Both the position numbers and the translations under genes were made by a program. Positions 12,238 through 23,998 of a stretch of 64,000 bases of DNA are shown here, one piece after another; the first letter of the stretch is position 1; each line of letters begins with the position of its first letter. The notes below the pieces were generated by a model. It did not search any database and was not told where the DNA came from. It worked only from the letters and a program-made list of their open reading frames with translations. Source of the DNA: Pleodorina starrii (taxonomy: Eukaryota > Chlorophyta > Chlorophyceae > Chlamydomonadales > Volvocaceae). Where the stretch lies: assembly GCA_030267565.1 (NCBI GenBank), contig BRXU01000004.1, positions 397,001 through 461,000 on the forward strand, in the 5' to 3' direction.

Positions 12238-15200
12238 ATGAACGCCTCAGCTCTATACGTTTACGTCGCTCTAACTGCCACATGTGTCGGGTTCCGCCCG
12301 GTGCGCGGCTCTGAACGAATGCATTATGTCATGGCCGACCACCCTGAGCTCTCTGCCTGGCCGCACAGGTACCTGACACTCAACGTCCAGAACTTCACCA
12401 TCGGATGGCACATCTTCCGCAGCGTCACGGAGGGCATGTTCCTGGCGGTGAGCTTCCTTCCTCCCCTTCCCCGTGTTGCGAAGCTGCGTATGGGCCGAAG
12501 CTAAGCTGACAGCTGTGCGGTTCTCGTGGGGGGCCCTACGTGCTTACTTGCCCCGCCAGGCCGTCCTACTGCCGTCCCGAGCGATGTGCGCGTGCTCACA
12601 TGCATTCGCTCGCAACCCACATGGCTGCACGCCTTATTACCATCTTGCTTCCCATGCTACGCTGGGAAGCCTGCCCGCCGCCTGGCCCGTCCTGTGCCCG
12701 CACCAGTCCGGCCCCGACCCCGGCAAACCCGACCCAGATTGCACCACAAACGCTTAGCGCCCTCCCCTCATACCATCCAGCCCTGCTGCCCATCCGGTGT
12801 CTACCCTCCCTCCCGCTGCTCCTTCTCTTACCTTCCCAACCCGCCCCGACACCCTCGACGCTCCCCGGCGTCCGCCTGCCCATCCGCCCCCCCACCATCA
12901 GACCTACGGCATCGCATTCAACACGGCGGTGGTGCAAGTGTTTTGGAGCATGAGCGTCGGCTCCGTGCTGATGTACTTTCTGCAGCGGGGCACGTGGCTG
13001 GTGTGGCGCGAAAGCATGTGCGTGTGGGCCAACGTGACGTACGGCATCATCACCGTGTTCAAGATCCTGCACCTTGTCGACCGACTGCCCAACGAGAATC
13101 ACTACATGTTCAAGCACTGCTTCCTAACAATGGCGGACGCAGCGCTCTGCCAGGTGTGGGGAGATGGCGTGGGCTGGGCTGGGCCGGGCGGGTGCTACGC
13201 TGGGTCCGGTGTTGCGGTTGGTACGGTTGGTACCATACCGTTATTACGGTTGCTGCAGGTGATGCAACAGCGGGCCCGCTTTTAGAGCCCATGTTCGTCG
13301 CGTTTAATCGCCTCTCCACCCCTCAACCCTCGCTTCCTTTCATCCCTGGCCCCCGCAGCCGCCGTGCCCGCGACGATTCTCTTTTGCCGCGCTTGCTCGA
13401 ACCCAGTAAAAGCATTCCCGCTACCAGGCGTCGGCCCGTGCCTGCGTGCAAAAACCCCGCGATCCGCCCTGTTCCTGCCGGTCTTTCACACCACGCTTGG
13501 CTTTCCTCTTGGTCTCCCACTTCTTCCTGTGCGCAGACCCCCGTCCACAAGCAGTACGTGGTGCAGTTCGCTGAGGCGATCATCCGCGTGGTGGTGTGGC
13601 GCCGGTACAACGTGCTGGCCGACACCCCCACCTGGGGCGTCGTCGCCATCAGCCTCGCCTGGCAGCTCTGGCTCGTCACCTTCTCCTCCATGCTGCAGGC
13701 GCGCCACGTCAGCGCTTTTCGCAGCCAGCGCGCCACCGCGGCGGCGGCCGGTGGCAGCTCTCCTGCCCCCGTTTTAATTGCCCCCGCAGTCAGCAGCAGC
13801 CCGCCCGCTTCCGCCAGGTCGTCTCTCTCCGCCGCCGTCGTCGCATCGCGGCCGGCCAGCTGCGAGATCCAGCCTACCGGCGCGGCACCGGGCGTGAGAG
13901 CTGGCCCGAGGGCGGTTCGGCGCTCGTCCAGGAGTCCTCGGAGCAGCATTGGGGCGGCATCCGTTGCGGCCGGCGGCGGCGGCGGGAGTAGCGCCGCGGG
14001 CACGCCGTCAGCCGTGGACGGGCTCAGGCTCAGGCAAGTGCATGTTTTTTGGCCGTTGCAGCATCTCGTACACCCGCTCGTGCAGGCGCGCGCGACGCGC
14101 GCGGGCAGTGCTGCTGACGCGGGCTTTCTCGCCGCGAAACGTGTCAGACGCGTGCGTGAAGGGCGGCCTGGTTACAGGAAGTGCGAATGCAGCAGAGGCA
14201 GATGAGGGCAGGCCGCGCGACCCTTGCGGGCCGCTACAGACAGGGATGGCATGCGTCGTGTGTCGACTCGCAGGGGGATCAGAAGGCAGCTCGCCTGGTC
14301 ATGGCGTCCGACTGGGATGTGTGAATGAGTGTGCCGCGCCGCCCCTTCCCCGTCCTCCCTCCCGCGTCGCGCCCCTCGTCCCTGCAGCTGCGTCTCCTCC
14401 GCGAGTTCCTCCCAGAAGCGCTTCATGCGGGCCCTGCGCAGTGTGGCGCGGGGCCCCTCCAGCTACGTGCTGCTGTCGCACCAGCGCCGCCAGGTGGGGC
14501 TCGCGGGGGCTTGGAGAGGGGTAGTAAAGAAAAAACCGCTTTGTGGGGGAGGGGTAGTAAAGAAGAAAGCGCAGCGAAGGGACGGAGGCGTCGCAGGCAA
14601 AGCCAGGCCCTGAAATACTTCTACCCCCCTGAGGAGGGGAAGGTGAAAGCGTGCGATGCGTCGTTGGTACGGGTGCTGGTCCTGGTTGTTAATGCTGGTG
14701 CTGGTTCTGGTCTTCAGTACTGGGGAGGGGTAATACAGATAAAGACGTTGGTACTGGGAGGGGGAGGAGGAACGGTGCGCGGCCAGCGCCATCGCGTTCG
14801 GCGCGCTTTCGCGATGGTGGTGTGCTCTGTACCCACAAGTCAACCGATCCAACAGGGCTGGACTGTCCCGGCTTCGTCGCCAGCTGGTTTCCATGGAGTG
14901 CCTGGCCAATGCGGTGCGATGTTTCTCGCAAGCACGCGCTTTTCCCCGCCCCCGTTTCTCCCCGCCCCCCATATGTTTTATAATGGAGCATGTTAACTCA
15001 CTCCCTACCCCCACCCCGCCCCCGCAAGTTTACCTCGTTTTTCTATTGCAGACAGACAGGATTCTTCTGATACGTTACCGTTCACGGGCCCCGGCCTATA
15101 CGTGGATAACCCCCCAATCTCCCCTCGGGCCCTGCACTTAAAATTTTTCTCATGAGGCCTCCCTTCTGTTCCCATCCCTTCTTTTCCCTTCCACTTGCGG

Positions 15201-18200
15201 CTGTACTGCCGGTGCAGTCCGGCGGCCCGCAGTGCGCCTCTGCGCAGTTCTACATCCCCACCGCCAACCCCGACATGCTGTCAGGCAACTGGCGTGAGAG
15301 GCTGTCCACTGCGATTGCAGAGGGGTAGGTGCGCAACGTATCGCATCGCATCGCAACGCGTCGCGCCGCTTGCCCCGAACCCGCTTCGCCGCCCGTCGCC
15401 CTGACCCACCGACCGACCCCGCCGTGCACTGTCCCGTCACCTGTGCCCACAAAGCCCTTTCGCCCGCTCACTGGCTTCATCGCCGCCCTCCTGGACCGTT
15501 TCGGTCTTCATTACCTCAAACCTCCTCTTACCCGCATTCGCAATCCTCCCGCATCAATCGCCGCCCGCAGGGCCCCCGGCTGGCAGGTTGCCGGCGTGTG
15601 TGTGCGCAAGGGAAGCCTCATCGTGCACCTGGACCTGGTCTACGCGCCCACAGGGGCCACCGCCGTCGCGGCGGCGACGGCGGCGGCCGCCGGCTCGGTT
15701 CCACCCGCCGTCACCGTCTCCGGCAGGGGCGAGGGCTGCTTTCCGGGCGTGTCGTACTCTGAGCAGCCTTTCGACGTCGCCGCCGGGTGCAGCCCCAAGG
15801 ACGTGCTTGACGGTGCGCGGGTTTGCTGGGGCCCCAGGGGATAGTACCATTTAATTAGACGGGTAGCGGTCGCGGGTTTCCCCGACACCAGGTCGACACG
15901 CGCTTGAACGCTGCGGCAAGGTCAGCGGATGCAAATGGGCGCTTGTGAGACGTTTACAGCGCCCTACGGACCGCTTCCTTACGATGCCCCGTCTGCCCTT
16001 GCCGCTACGTGGATCGCTGGGCACGTCGACTGTATCGGCCCGGCTTGGCCCCCACGCGGGCGCAACCGCGCCCTTGGTCCCTCCGCAATGGCGTTTTCCG
16101 CGGCGCCGCTCGCGCCGCGGCCCGCGTCCCCGCCTCTACATACCTTTGGGACTATCCCCCCCCCTCCTGATGTGACGCCGTGCCTGCCACCGCTGCAACT
16201 GCTGGCTGCCTCCTCTCTGTTAGTTTACCGAGCCGCCCTCCCTCCCTCATCAAACCTTCCTCCTTCGCTCCTCGTTTTCCCGGCGGGGTCTTACAGACTA
16301 CATGGGGGGTATGGGCGCGGAGAGCCTCCTGGAGCTTCTGGGCCTGCCGCCCGACCTGCCGGAAGCCGAACCCCTGAACCACCACACCCACAACCACCTC
16401 ACCCAGCCGTCCATCTCGCTGCAAATGGGCGACCAGCTCCGGAACCTGCTTCCCGCTTCCGCTCGGGAGCCGCCAGTGCCGGCCGCACTCGACGCCACCA
16501 CCACCACCACCTCCGACCCCAAGGCCGAGGCTGCCGCGCCGGCGTCTGCCGCCGCCGCCGCTGCCGCGCCGAAGGCGCGGCCTTCGGCCGTCGCCGGCGC
16601 TGCCGCGCCGGAGACCTGGCGCCGGCTGGTGGTTCAGCCGCTCCGCACGGCGCTGCTGCCGCCCGCGGAGCTGCGCAGCCGCGAGTACGCTGCCTTCCTG
16701 TCGGAGCGCGTGGGGCGCATGCACGTGGCCTACGCCTCGTTCATCTGCCTGGCGGTGGTGCTGTTTTATCTGGTGCAGGGCGGCGCGCGCGGCGTCAACC
16801 CGCTGTCGTTGGCCATGTTTGCGAGCGCTGAGCTGTTCAGCCTGGCGGCGCACGCGGCGCTGGGCGGCGCCGCCTCGCCCGCCTGGCGCGCGTCGCGCGC
16901 GGGGGTGGTGTACGCGGGCGTGGCGGCGCGCACGCTGCAGATGCTGGCGTGCACCGGCGGCCTCCTGCCGCGCGTGCTGAGGGTGAGGGCGCGCGGGGGA
17001 AGAGGGGCGGGTGGGAGGGAGGAGGGGGTTGGGGGCTTGGCTGCCCGAAGCGGCGGGCTGAAGTGACAATCTGCCGATTTGATGGGAGTGGGTGAGGGGA
17101 TTAGGAGAGGTGCCGCAGCGGAGGGATGGAGACGACGGGGGACGGGAGGGGAGGAGGGTTGGGAGGAGGGAGGTGCGGAGAGGGGCCTCTGGCAGCGCGC
17201 TCGGGAAGGGGCTAAGTGCCGTGTGTATCGGGTCGCAAGCAAGAGCGAGGTGACATTGGCGGGGCAGGGAGGGGCAGGGGGGGTGCGCAGCGGGGTCGGC
17301 GCGCTACTCAGGGGGGCTCCGCCGGGGCTGCGCGAACCGCTTGCGTGGCCTGACAGACGTGGCATGAATGACAAGACACCCGAAGGTGTCCCAGTGTGAA
17401 GACAGCCAACGCTCCTCCTCCCTCCCATCCCCGCCCCCCTTCCCCGCCAATCGATCTCATAACTTGGTCGTGTCTATGTGCGGGCTTTGATGGATGGTCA
17501 TCGAGGGGGTTGGTCGCTCAGCAACCAGCGGCAACGCCGCATCGCTCACTCAACCCCTTCCCCCTTCCCCTCCCCCCGCCCCGCCCCGCCGCCCCCGCCC
17601 CGCCCGTCCACCTATATCGCTCGGCCCACAGGACAGCGACTGCATCTCGGGCCGCTGGATCCAAAAAGTGCTCCTCATCACCACACTGCAGGCGCTGTGC
17701 ATGCAGGTAGGGCGTAGACCTGACACCGATGGAAGGAAAAGGGGGGGTGTAAAGAAAATTTCGCAGCGGAGAAGGAGACGGCGTTAGCGAACGGACCCAG
17801 AACCCAGGAAAAGGGGGGGAGAGGAGGGCGCATGGTACCGCGCGGCGCGGCTCGCCGCATGCCGCTGCAGCACGGCTGCCCCGACGCCCTGCCGCAATTG
17901 GACGGACGATTGTTGCCAGACGGCCGCAGGACCGCGCCCCGCGCTCCCTGCCCTCCCGCCGAAGGCCCTTTCCCCCCGCCTCCTCCTCCGCCTCCGTCTT
18001 GGCACGCTGAACGCCCGCATCCCCGCTTGCTCGCGGCCCCACCTACCGGTAACGCCTCAGCCCTAAACCCCACCCCCTCCCTCCCTCCCTCCCTCCCCGG
18101 GGGCCGCCTACCCCTCCCTCCTTCCCCCCGCCCGCAGCCCCCCGTCCGCACGTTCTTCCTGGTCCGCGGCCCCTCCGTGCTGCTCTCCATGTACGTGCAC

Positions 18201-21200
18201 GTGTTCGTGTGCCGCACCCGCATCGCGCCGGGGGTCGCCGTGGTGCTGCATCTGGGCTGGGAGGGGCTGCTGCTCCTCATCTCGGCGCACTTTCAGGTGC
18301 GGGCACGCTGGCAATGGGGGGCGGGGGGGCGGACTGCAGGGCGGTGGGCGGCCAGGGGCGGGAGCGGTGGATCGGGAACCATTCGGCAGGAGCGGCGGCA
18401 CATGGCGCGATGCTTCCGCGCTGCTCTCGTGAACGCCCCCGGGGGCCCCTTACCATCCGCTTTTGCCTCTTCACTCATTTGCCAACAAGTCTTCTTCCTG
18501 CCGTCCCCACCGCCCCCCCCCCCCACCGCCCCCTCCGGCTCCGGCCTATACGTGGATAACCCACCGCCCCCTCCGCCGCAGTGACTTTTTTTGTATATAA
18601 AGGAGCGTATCACTCCCTGGACCCATCCCCTTGCCTTGCTATTTACCACTGCCGTTGATGCCTCTCCTGCCCACGGGGTCGTCCGCGCCCGCCACCCTCG
18701 TACACATGCACGACATAGTCCCCCGTGTGCACGTATTCCTCACCTTAATCCCCTTTCCCATACAGCATTCACCCACTCCCATCTCTCGATCAGCCAGCTC
18801 GACATTATCAGCCGCAGCTCCAGCCGCATTCGCATGGGGGTCTCGCCGGTAACGCTGTCCCTGCGTCTGTTCTTCCTGTCTGTTGACGTCGCCCTTTCCT
18901 TGTTCTGCGTCCTTCTCTTTGCCTGCCGTAGGTGAGTTGGGTCTTCGCGGGCTTCGGGGATTGGGGCGTTCCTTGCATCCCAGCCGCACTTTCTCGACCA
19001 GTTCAGCAACGTGTCACCTCACAGCCTCAGCGAATTTCCAGCATCCACCGTTACGTCTCGTCTCGTCCTCGTCACGTGGCGGCTCAACTCGGACTCGCTA
19101 CCATTTCTCGGTTTGTATCTAACGCCCTTGCTGCTTGCAAGTTTACCTCGTTTTTCTTTTGCAGACAGGAAGGATATTTCTCTGATTTGATACCGTTTAC
19201 GGGCTCCGGCCTATACGTGGATAACCCCCCCCCCCGCTCTGGCCCCGGCTCCGGCCTAAACGTGGATAACCCCCCCCCCCCCCACCGCCCCGCAGATGCG
19301 CCACCTGGAGGCTTTCCGCCGCCGCCAGCGGCGCTCCCTGTCCTCCAGGAGCTGCTGCCAGGAGCTGGACGACGCACCCGAGGCTGCCGCTGCCGCCTCC
19401 ACCGCCGCTGCCTCCGCTTCCTCCGAGTGCGAGCCGCTGCTGTCGGGCGCGCCTGCGCTGCCCTCGTCCCTCGAGCAGCCGGGCAGCAAGGACGCGGCGG
19501 CGGTCGACTCCGCCGTCGACGCCGCAACCGCCGCCATGGGCGCCGCGTCGGCCGACTCCGAGCAGGTGGGTTCGTACGCACATACGCCTGGGCTGGCTTT
19601 TTACAGCGAGGCCACCCGCCGACCGTTCCGTTGCCGCCGGGATCGTGGCTGGTTGTCTCGAGCCGCGAGGGCGGCGCACTGCCGCGGCCCGCCCCGCCCC
19701 GTGCACCGCCGAATCTGGTTGGAGGGCAGTGAGCGCCGGGGCCCCCCCCCGCCGCACCCTCCCCGCCCCCCCTTCCATCTCGTGCCGTAACGCTTCGGGA
19801 TGTGTGGCAGCGGAGGTCAAAAGCGCACTTGGTGCCAAGGGAGCCAATCCCCTTGTTCCGGCTTGCAGCGCTTGGCAGACGCCGGGACCCCGGAGAAAGA
19901 GGGGATCCGCAGGGCCCCTCTACACCTCCCGCGCCGCGCCAGCCCCCAACTCGCAAAAGGTTCACGATCGCATTCCCCCATCCCCCCTGTCCCCCCAAAC
20001 AACAACGACGTCCTCGGCGTTCCTGTCCTGGTATCGATTCTGCTCCTGCTTACCAAAAGGCCTGGCTGTCCCCACCATTTACAAACCCACGCACTTCACT
20101 CCCAATCCCGGTGCTGTCCCAGGACGGTAAGCCCACTTCGGGCCCCCCACCGGCAGCAGCAGCTGCCGGCTTTGTCCCGGTGGCCGCCTCCGGTGACCCG
20201 TACGACGTGTCCGTGAGCGCCCCGCTGGTGGTCATGGCGCCCCGCCGCGCCGCCCGGCTGCAGCTGCACTTCACCTGCGCGCCCGCCGTCGTGGAGGAGC
20301 TGCAGGTGGGCACGGTGGGGTGGGGTGGGTGGGTGGGTGGGTGTGGGTGTGGGTGTGCACGGTCGGGGTTCGGGCTGGACCCGCGCGATCCAGCCCCGCA
20401 TGCGCGCCGCCAGCGGGGCGGTGTGATCAGCCTGGAGGCTGCTGCCCTCCCTGCAGCCCCATCCACCCGCCAGTGCGGATCGCATGTCACGCACCAACCC
20501 GGGGGGATGTCTGGCCCCTCATCCTTTTCGTGTTGTCTTATACCGGTATCTTTTCAATGTTTCCTATACCCCTCCCGCCCCCGCCCCGCCCCATCCGGCT
20601 GTCGCCGCCGCAGGTGGTCCTGCGCCACCTCAACCCCGCGGCCATGTCCTCCGGCGTACACGACGCACACGCCGTCCGCGACATCACGCGCGCGCTGGTG
20701 GCCCCCGCCGGCGCCGCCGCCGCGCCTCCCCACACGCCCGCGTCCTTCAGCTTGGAGCTGACCCTGGTGGCCTCCCCCGCCGACATGCCCGGCCTCGTAC
20801 ACGTGGAGCTCTGGCGCGGCCGCCGCCGCCTCACGTCGCACCCAGTGCTGCTGGTGGCGGCGCCGGAGGCGCCGCCGCCGCCGCCGCCGCCGCAGGCGGC
20901 GGCGGCGGCCATCGCCGCAGACGCCGCCGCCGCCTGCGGCGGCGGCACCTGGCTGCAAGACGTGGCGACCTATGTGGGCGGCCTGCGTGAGCAGGGCCAC
21001 AGCAGCGCCGCGGACCAGTTTGTGGAGGAGCTGGGCACCTGGCTGGCGCAGGCGGCGGCGCTGGAGCGCGGCCTGACGACGGCGGCGTCCGGCGGCGGCG
21101 GCGGCGCCGCCGCCGGCGGCAGCCCCGCGCGCGTGGCCAACGTCCTGTACTTCCACGGCTACGGCAGCGAGTTCATGTACCTCAAGCCGCGTCGCGTCTC

Positions 21201-23998
21201 CGGCGGCGGCGCCGCCGCCGCCGCGCCGGCGGCGGCGGACCCGCTCCGCGACCCGCTGTGTCAGCTGCTGCTGGTGCAGGGCTCGGTGCTGTTGGCGGTG
21301 GCGGTGGAGGCGGGCTGTGTGGCGCTGTCGTGCCACCTGATGGGGGTGATGGTGGGGCAGATGGGCGCCACGGTGGGGGGGCTGCTGGGCAGCGCCCGCA
21401 CGCCGGTGACGCAGCTGCCGCTGCTGCACGCGGCCGTCAAGTCGGGCGACGCGCGCATGGTGAGGAGGAGGGGGCGGGGGCGCACAGGGCCCACTGGGCC
21501 CGCCGTCGTTCTCGTCTTGAGGCGTGTCCGTCGCGGTGAAGTAGACCCTGCCGGCGGTCCGGTGCTGGCCCTCCCGCCTCGGCCGACCAGCTGAGAGGCC
21601 CCGCCAGATGTCTTGCCGCCGCTCCGAGCTTCAGCCCTCAACCCGTCCCTCACGACGCCAGCCGAGCTGCACCGCACCATTACCGCTATCGCACGATGTA
21701 GTGCAGGTTTTTGCGTTCCAGGCCGTCCGGCCCCCTTCTCTTGCGTTGCCCGTCCACGCTCCGGCGTCGCTCGGCGCTCGAGCGCTGACAAGCCTCCCTT
21801 CCCTCTCCGCGCCTCCCTCCCCGCTCCTTCCTCCGCCGCCCCACTCCCGCCCCTTCCTCCCCGCCCCTTCCTTCCGTCGCCTCCGCCGCCCCACTCCCGC
21901 CCCTTCCTCCCCGCCCCCTTCCTTTCCTCGCCTCCGCCCGCCTCACTGCCTCCCCATCCTCCCCGCCTCCCGCCGCCTCAACCCACTTCTTGTCTACCCT
22001 CCCGCCAGGTTGACCTGGTGGCGGAGTGGTCGAGCGGCTGCGGCGTGGAAAACATTTGGGCGGCGGAGGCGGCCATTCTGACGGTATCCCTGGAGTCGTG
22101 CGCCAGCAACGCCGCCGCCGAAGAAGACAACAACACCGCCTCCCTGGAGTCCAATCCGGCCGTGCACGGCGCCGCGGGCGGCGGCTTCGTGGCGGCGGCG
22201 GCGGCGCGCAGGTGTGTCTCGCCTGTGCCTTGTTCGTGTGTTAGCTGTTAGGGGCGGGAGCGGGGGTCGGGTTGGGGCGGCTTTTGGGGTGGGCCGGGCG
22301 GCTGTGTGGTGCGGGTGGCGGCTCGGGTGGCCGGATCTCTTGAGGCAGAGACTGTCTGTCGGGCGGGCACCGCAACTGCGGTGGCGGCGGCGTGTTTGGA
22401 GGGATGGCGGGTGGGTCCGGCACTAGGGTACCTAAGGCAGGATATAGGGCATGTAAGAATCCGCTTTGTTGAAGTGGGTCGGAGGGGAGCCTTGGGAAGG
22501 GCCGGGCGGGCCGCGCAAGACGTGGAGCCGTGCAGCCGAGGGACGACCCCGACCAGGCTGCCAATCCTTGATTCCCTTCCCTCCCGGCTGGCCGCGCTTC
22601 CTCTCACCCCCGGCCCCGGCCGCGCCCCCTCCCCCTCCTCACGCGCCCTCAGGCACTCCCGCTCGCCACAGCAGCCGGCGACCGCCGCCTCCGCCTTCGC
22701 CTCCGCCACCGCATCCGCCTCCGCCGCCGGTGACCGCCTGGAAACGATCCCCTCTCCGGATGTTGACGCTGACGCCGACGCCGACGGCGATGACCTGCTG
22801 GGCCTGACTTACGTGTACGGCGATGACGCCAAGGATCTGTCCGAGGAGAGCCCCTTCCGGATCATCGACTTCCGCACCAGCAACCGCATCGCCACCGCCG
22901 CCGGCACGGCTGAGGCCGCCGGCGCGGCGGCCAGCGGCGGTCTCGGCAGCGGCCGCTGCATCAGCGGCGGTCTCGGCAGCGGCCGCTGCATCGGCGGTGG
23001 TGACGGCGGGGCGTGCAGTCGCAGCTCCCTGGATAGTGTGTTGGTGGATAATGGCGTGTTGGTGCTGACGCCGCTGCACATGTCGCTAGCGCTGGGGGAC
23101 GAGGGCCGCCTGGCCACGCACATCCTGAGGACGTACCCGGAGGTAGGGGGGAATGGGAGGGAGGCGACACGGGCCGGCGAAGGGGAGGGGGCGGAGGAAG
23201 GGCAGGGAGAGAGCTGCGGGGCTGCGTTCCGCACGCGGCGGCGGGGGGGGGGGAGGGCGGGGTGGAGAGGGAGGCTGCGGCCGGGCGGCATGGCATGTGT
23301 GTGTATATGTATGTTTGATGGTGCAATGTGCGATGTGAAGCTTGTCGTGAGGAGCAGCCCTCACGAGGAAGCAGCGTGTGACCGTGTTCAGCGCCATACC
23401 GCTCGGATGGTGGGTAGTGTGCAGCCCCCCACAGCTGTAGCGCTTGACCCCGACACGTGGGCAACCCGTGCGGATAGCTCACGACACACGAGCCAGCCAG
23501 CCTGCCCTCTCGTCCCTTCCCATCGCTAAAAACCCTAAAAACCCAAACCCAACCCTGCCCTGCCCTGCCCTGCCTCAGGCCTACGAGCTCTGGCGCCGCA
23601 GCCAGCTCAATATGAACATGGGACTGGATTCGAACGCTGGTGGCGGCGGCGGCAGCATGCGACTGGAGCGCGGTTCCAGCGCCGGCGATTATCTGATTCC
23701 CGAGGCATCGGGGGCCAGTGGCGGCAGCGGCATCCTGGGCGGCATACCGCTGGGCTCGCAGGCGGCGGTGGTCGCCGCCTTCAGCAGCCTTCCGGGTCTC
23801 GTGGGCCGCCTCAAGGTCAGCGGCCGGGGGGCGGGCGGCGGCGGCGGCGGCGGCAGCGGCATCCTGGGTGAGGACTCGATGGAGGCGGGGTCGCTGCAGA
23901 GCATGAGCCTCAGCGAGGTGGCATTCTTTGAGGGCATCCGGTGGGTGGACGAGGACACAACGGCGCGGAGGCCGGGGGTCAAGATTACGCGCATGTAG
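12238..23998 (+). CDS. Polytopic membrane protein with C-terminal ankyrin-like repeats, about 1650 aa
   Basis: Exons: 12238–12447, 12902–13153, 13537–14037, 14416–14493, 15218–15324, 15571–15812, 16297–16982, 17632–17706, 18138–18296, 18798–18931, 19007 to about 19110 (end unresolved), 19296–19565, 20123–20305, 20614–21459, 22009–22211, 22653–23142 and 23579–23998. Splice phases agree everywhere except around the 19007 exon. The start is the ATG at 12238. Hydrophobic segments lie in exons 2, 3 and 7–10 (for example WGVVAISLAWQLWLV and LSLRLFFLSVDVALSLFCV), suggesting about nine membrane spans. Exons 5–6 carry a soluble region with PGWQVAGVCVRKGSLIV. Exons 13–14 form a beta-rich region ending in LPLLHAAVKSGDARM, and exon 16 has LTPLHMSLALGDEGRLATH; these look like ankyrin repeats separated by Ala/Gly-rich sequence. 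The order soluble domain, membrane spans, ankyrins loosely recalls the C-terminal parts of large plant SPL proteins, but no SBP zinc finger is present. Function unknown. Confidence 0.65.
15025..15115 (+). repeat. Dispersed repeat family B, copy 1 (long form)
   Basis: About 90 bp beginning GTTTACCTCGTTTTTCTATT and ending CCTATACGTGGATAACCC, then a C run. It lies in an intron of the membrane-protein gene and matches 19139–19230 along most of its length. Confidence 0.8.
17743..17807 (-). repeat. Dispersed repeat family D, copy in the membrane-protein gene
   Basis: On the minus strand it reads GGGTTCTGGGTCCGTTCGCT, ACGCCGTCTCCTTCTCCG, CTGCGAAATTTTCTTT. It is almost identical over about 45 bp to 31819–31880. 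Confidence 0.8.
18536..18563 (+). repeat. Dispersed repeat family B, copy 2 (short form)
   Basis: Only the 3' core GGCTCCGGCCTATACGTGG plus ATAACCC is present, within an intron of the membrane-protein gene and flanked by C runs. Confidence 0.75.
19139..19280 (+). repeat. Dispersed repeat family B, copies 3 and 4
   Basis: A long-form copy (19139–19230) starting GTTTACCTCGTTTTTCTTTT is followed directly by a short core copy (19247–19280) with CCTAAACGTGGATAACCC and a C run. The poly-C tract runs into the acceptor of the 19296 exon, so the repeat may supply the branch or pyrimidine region of that intron. Confidence 0.8.
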
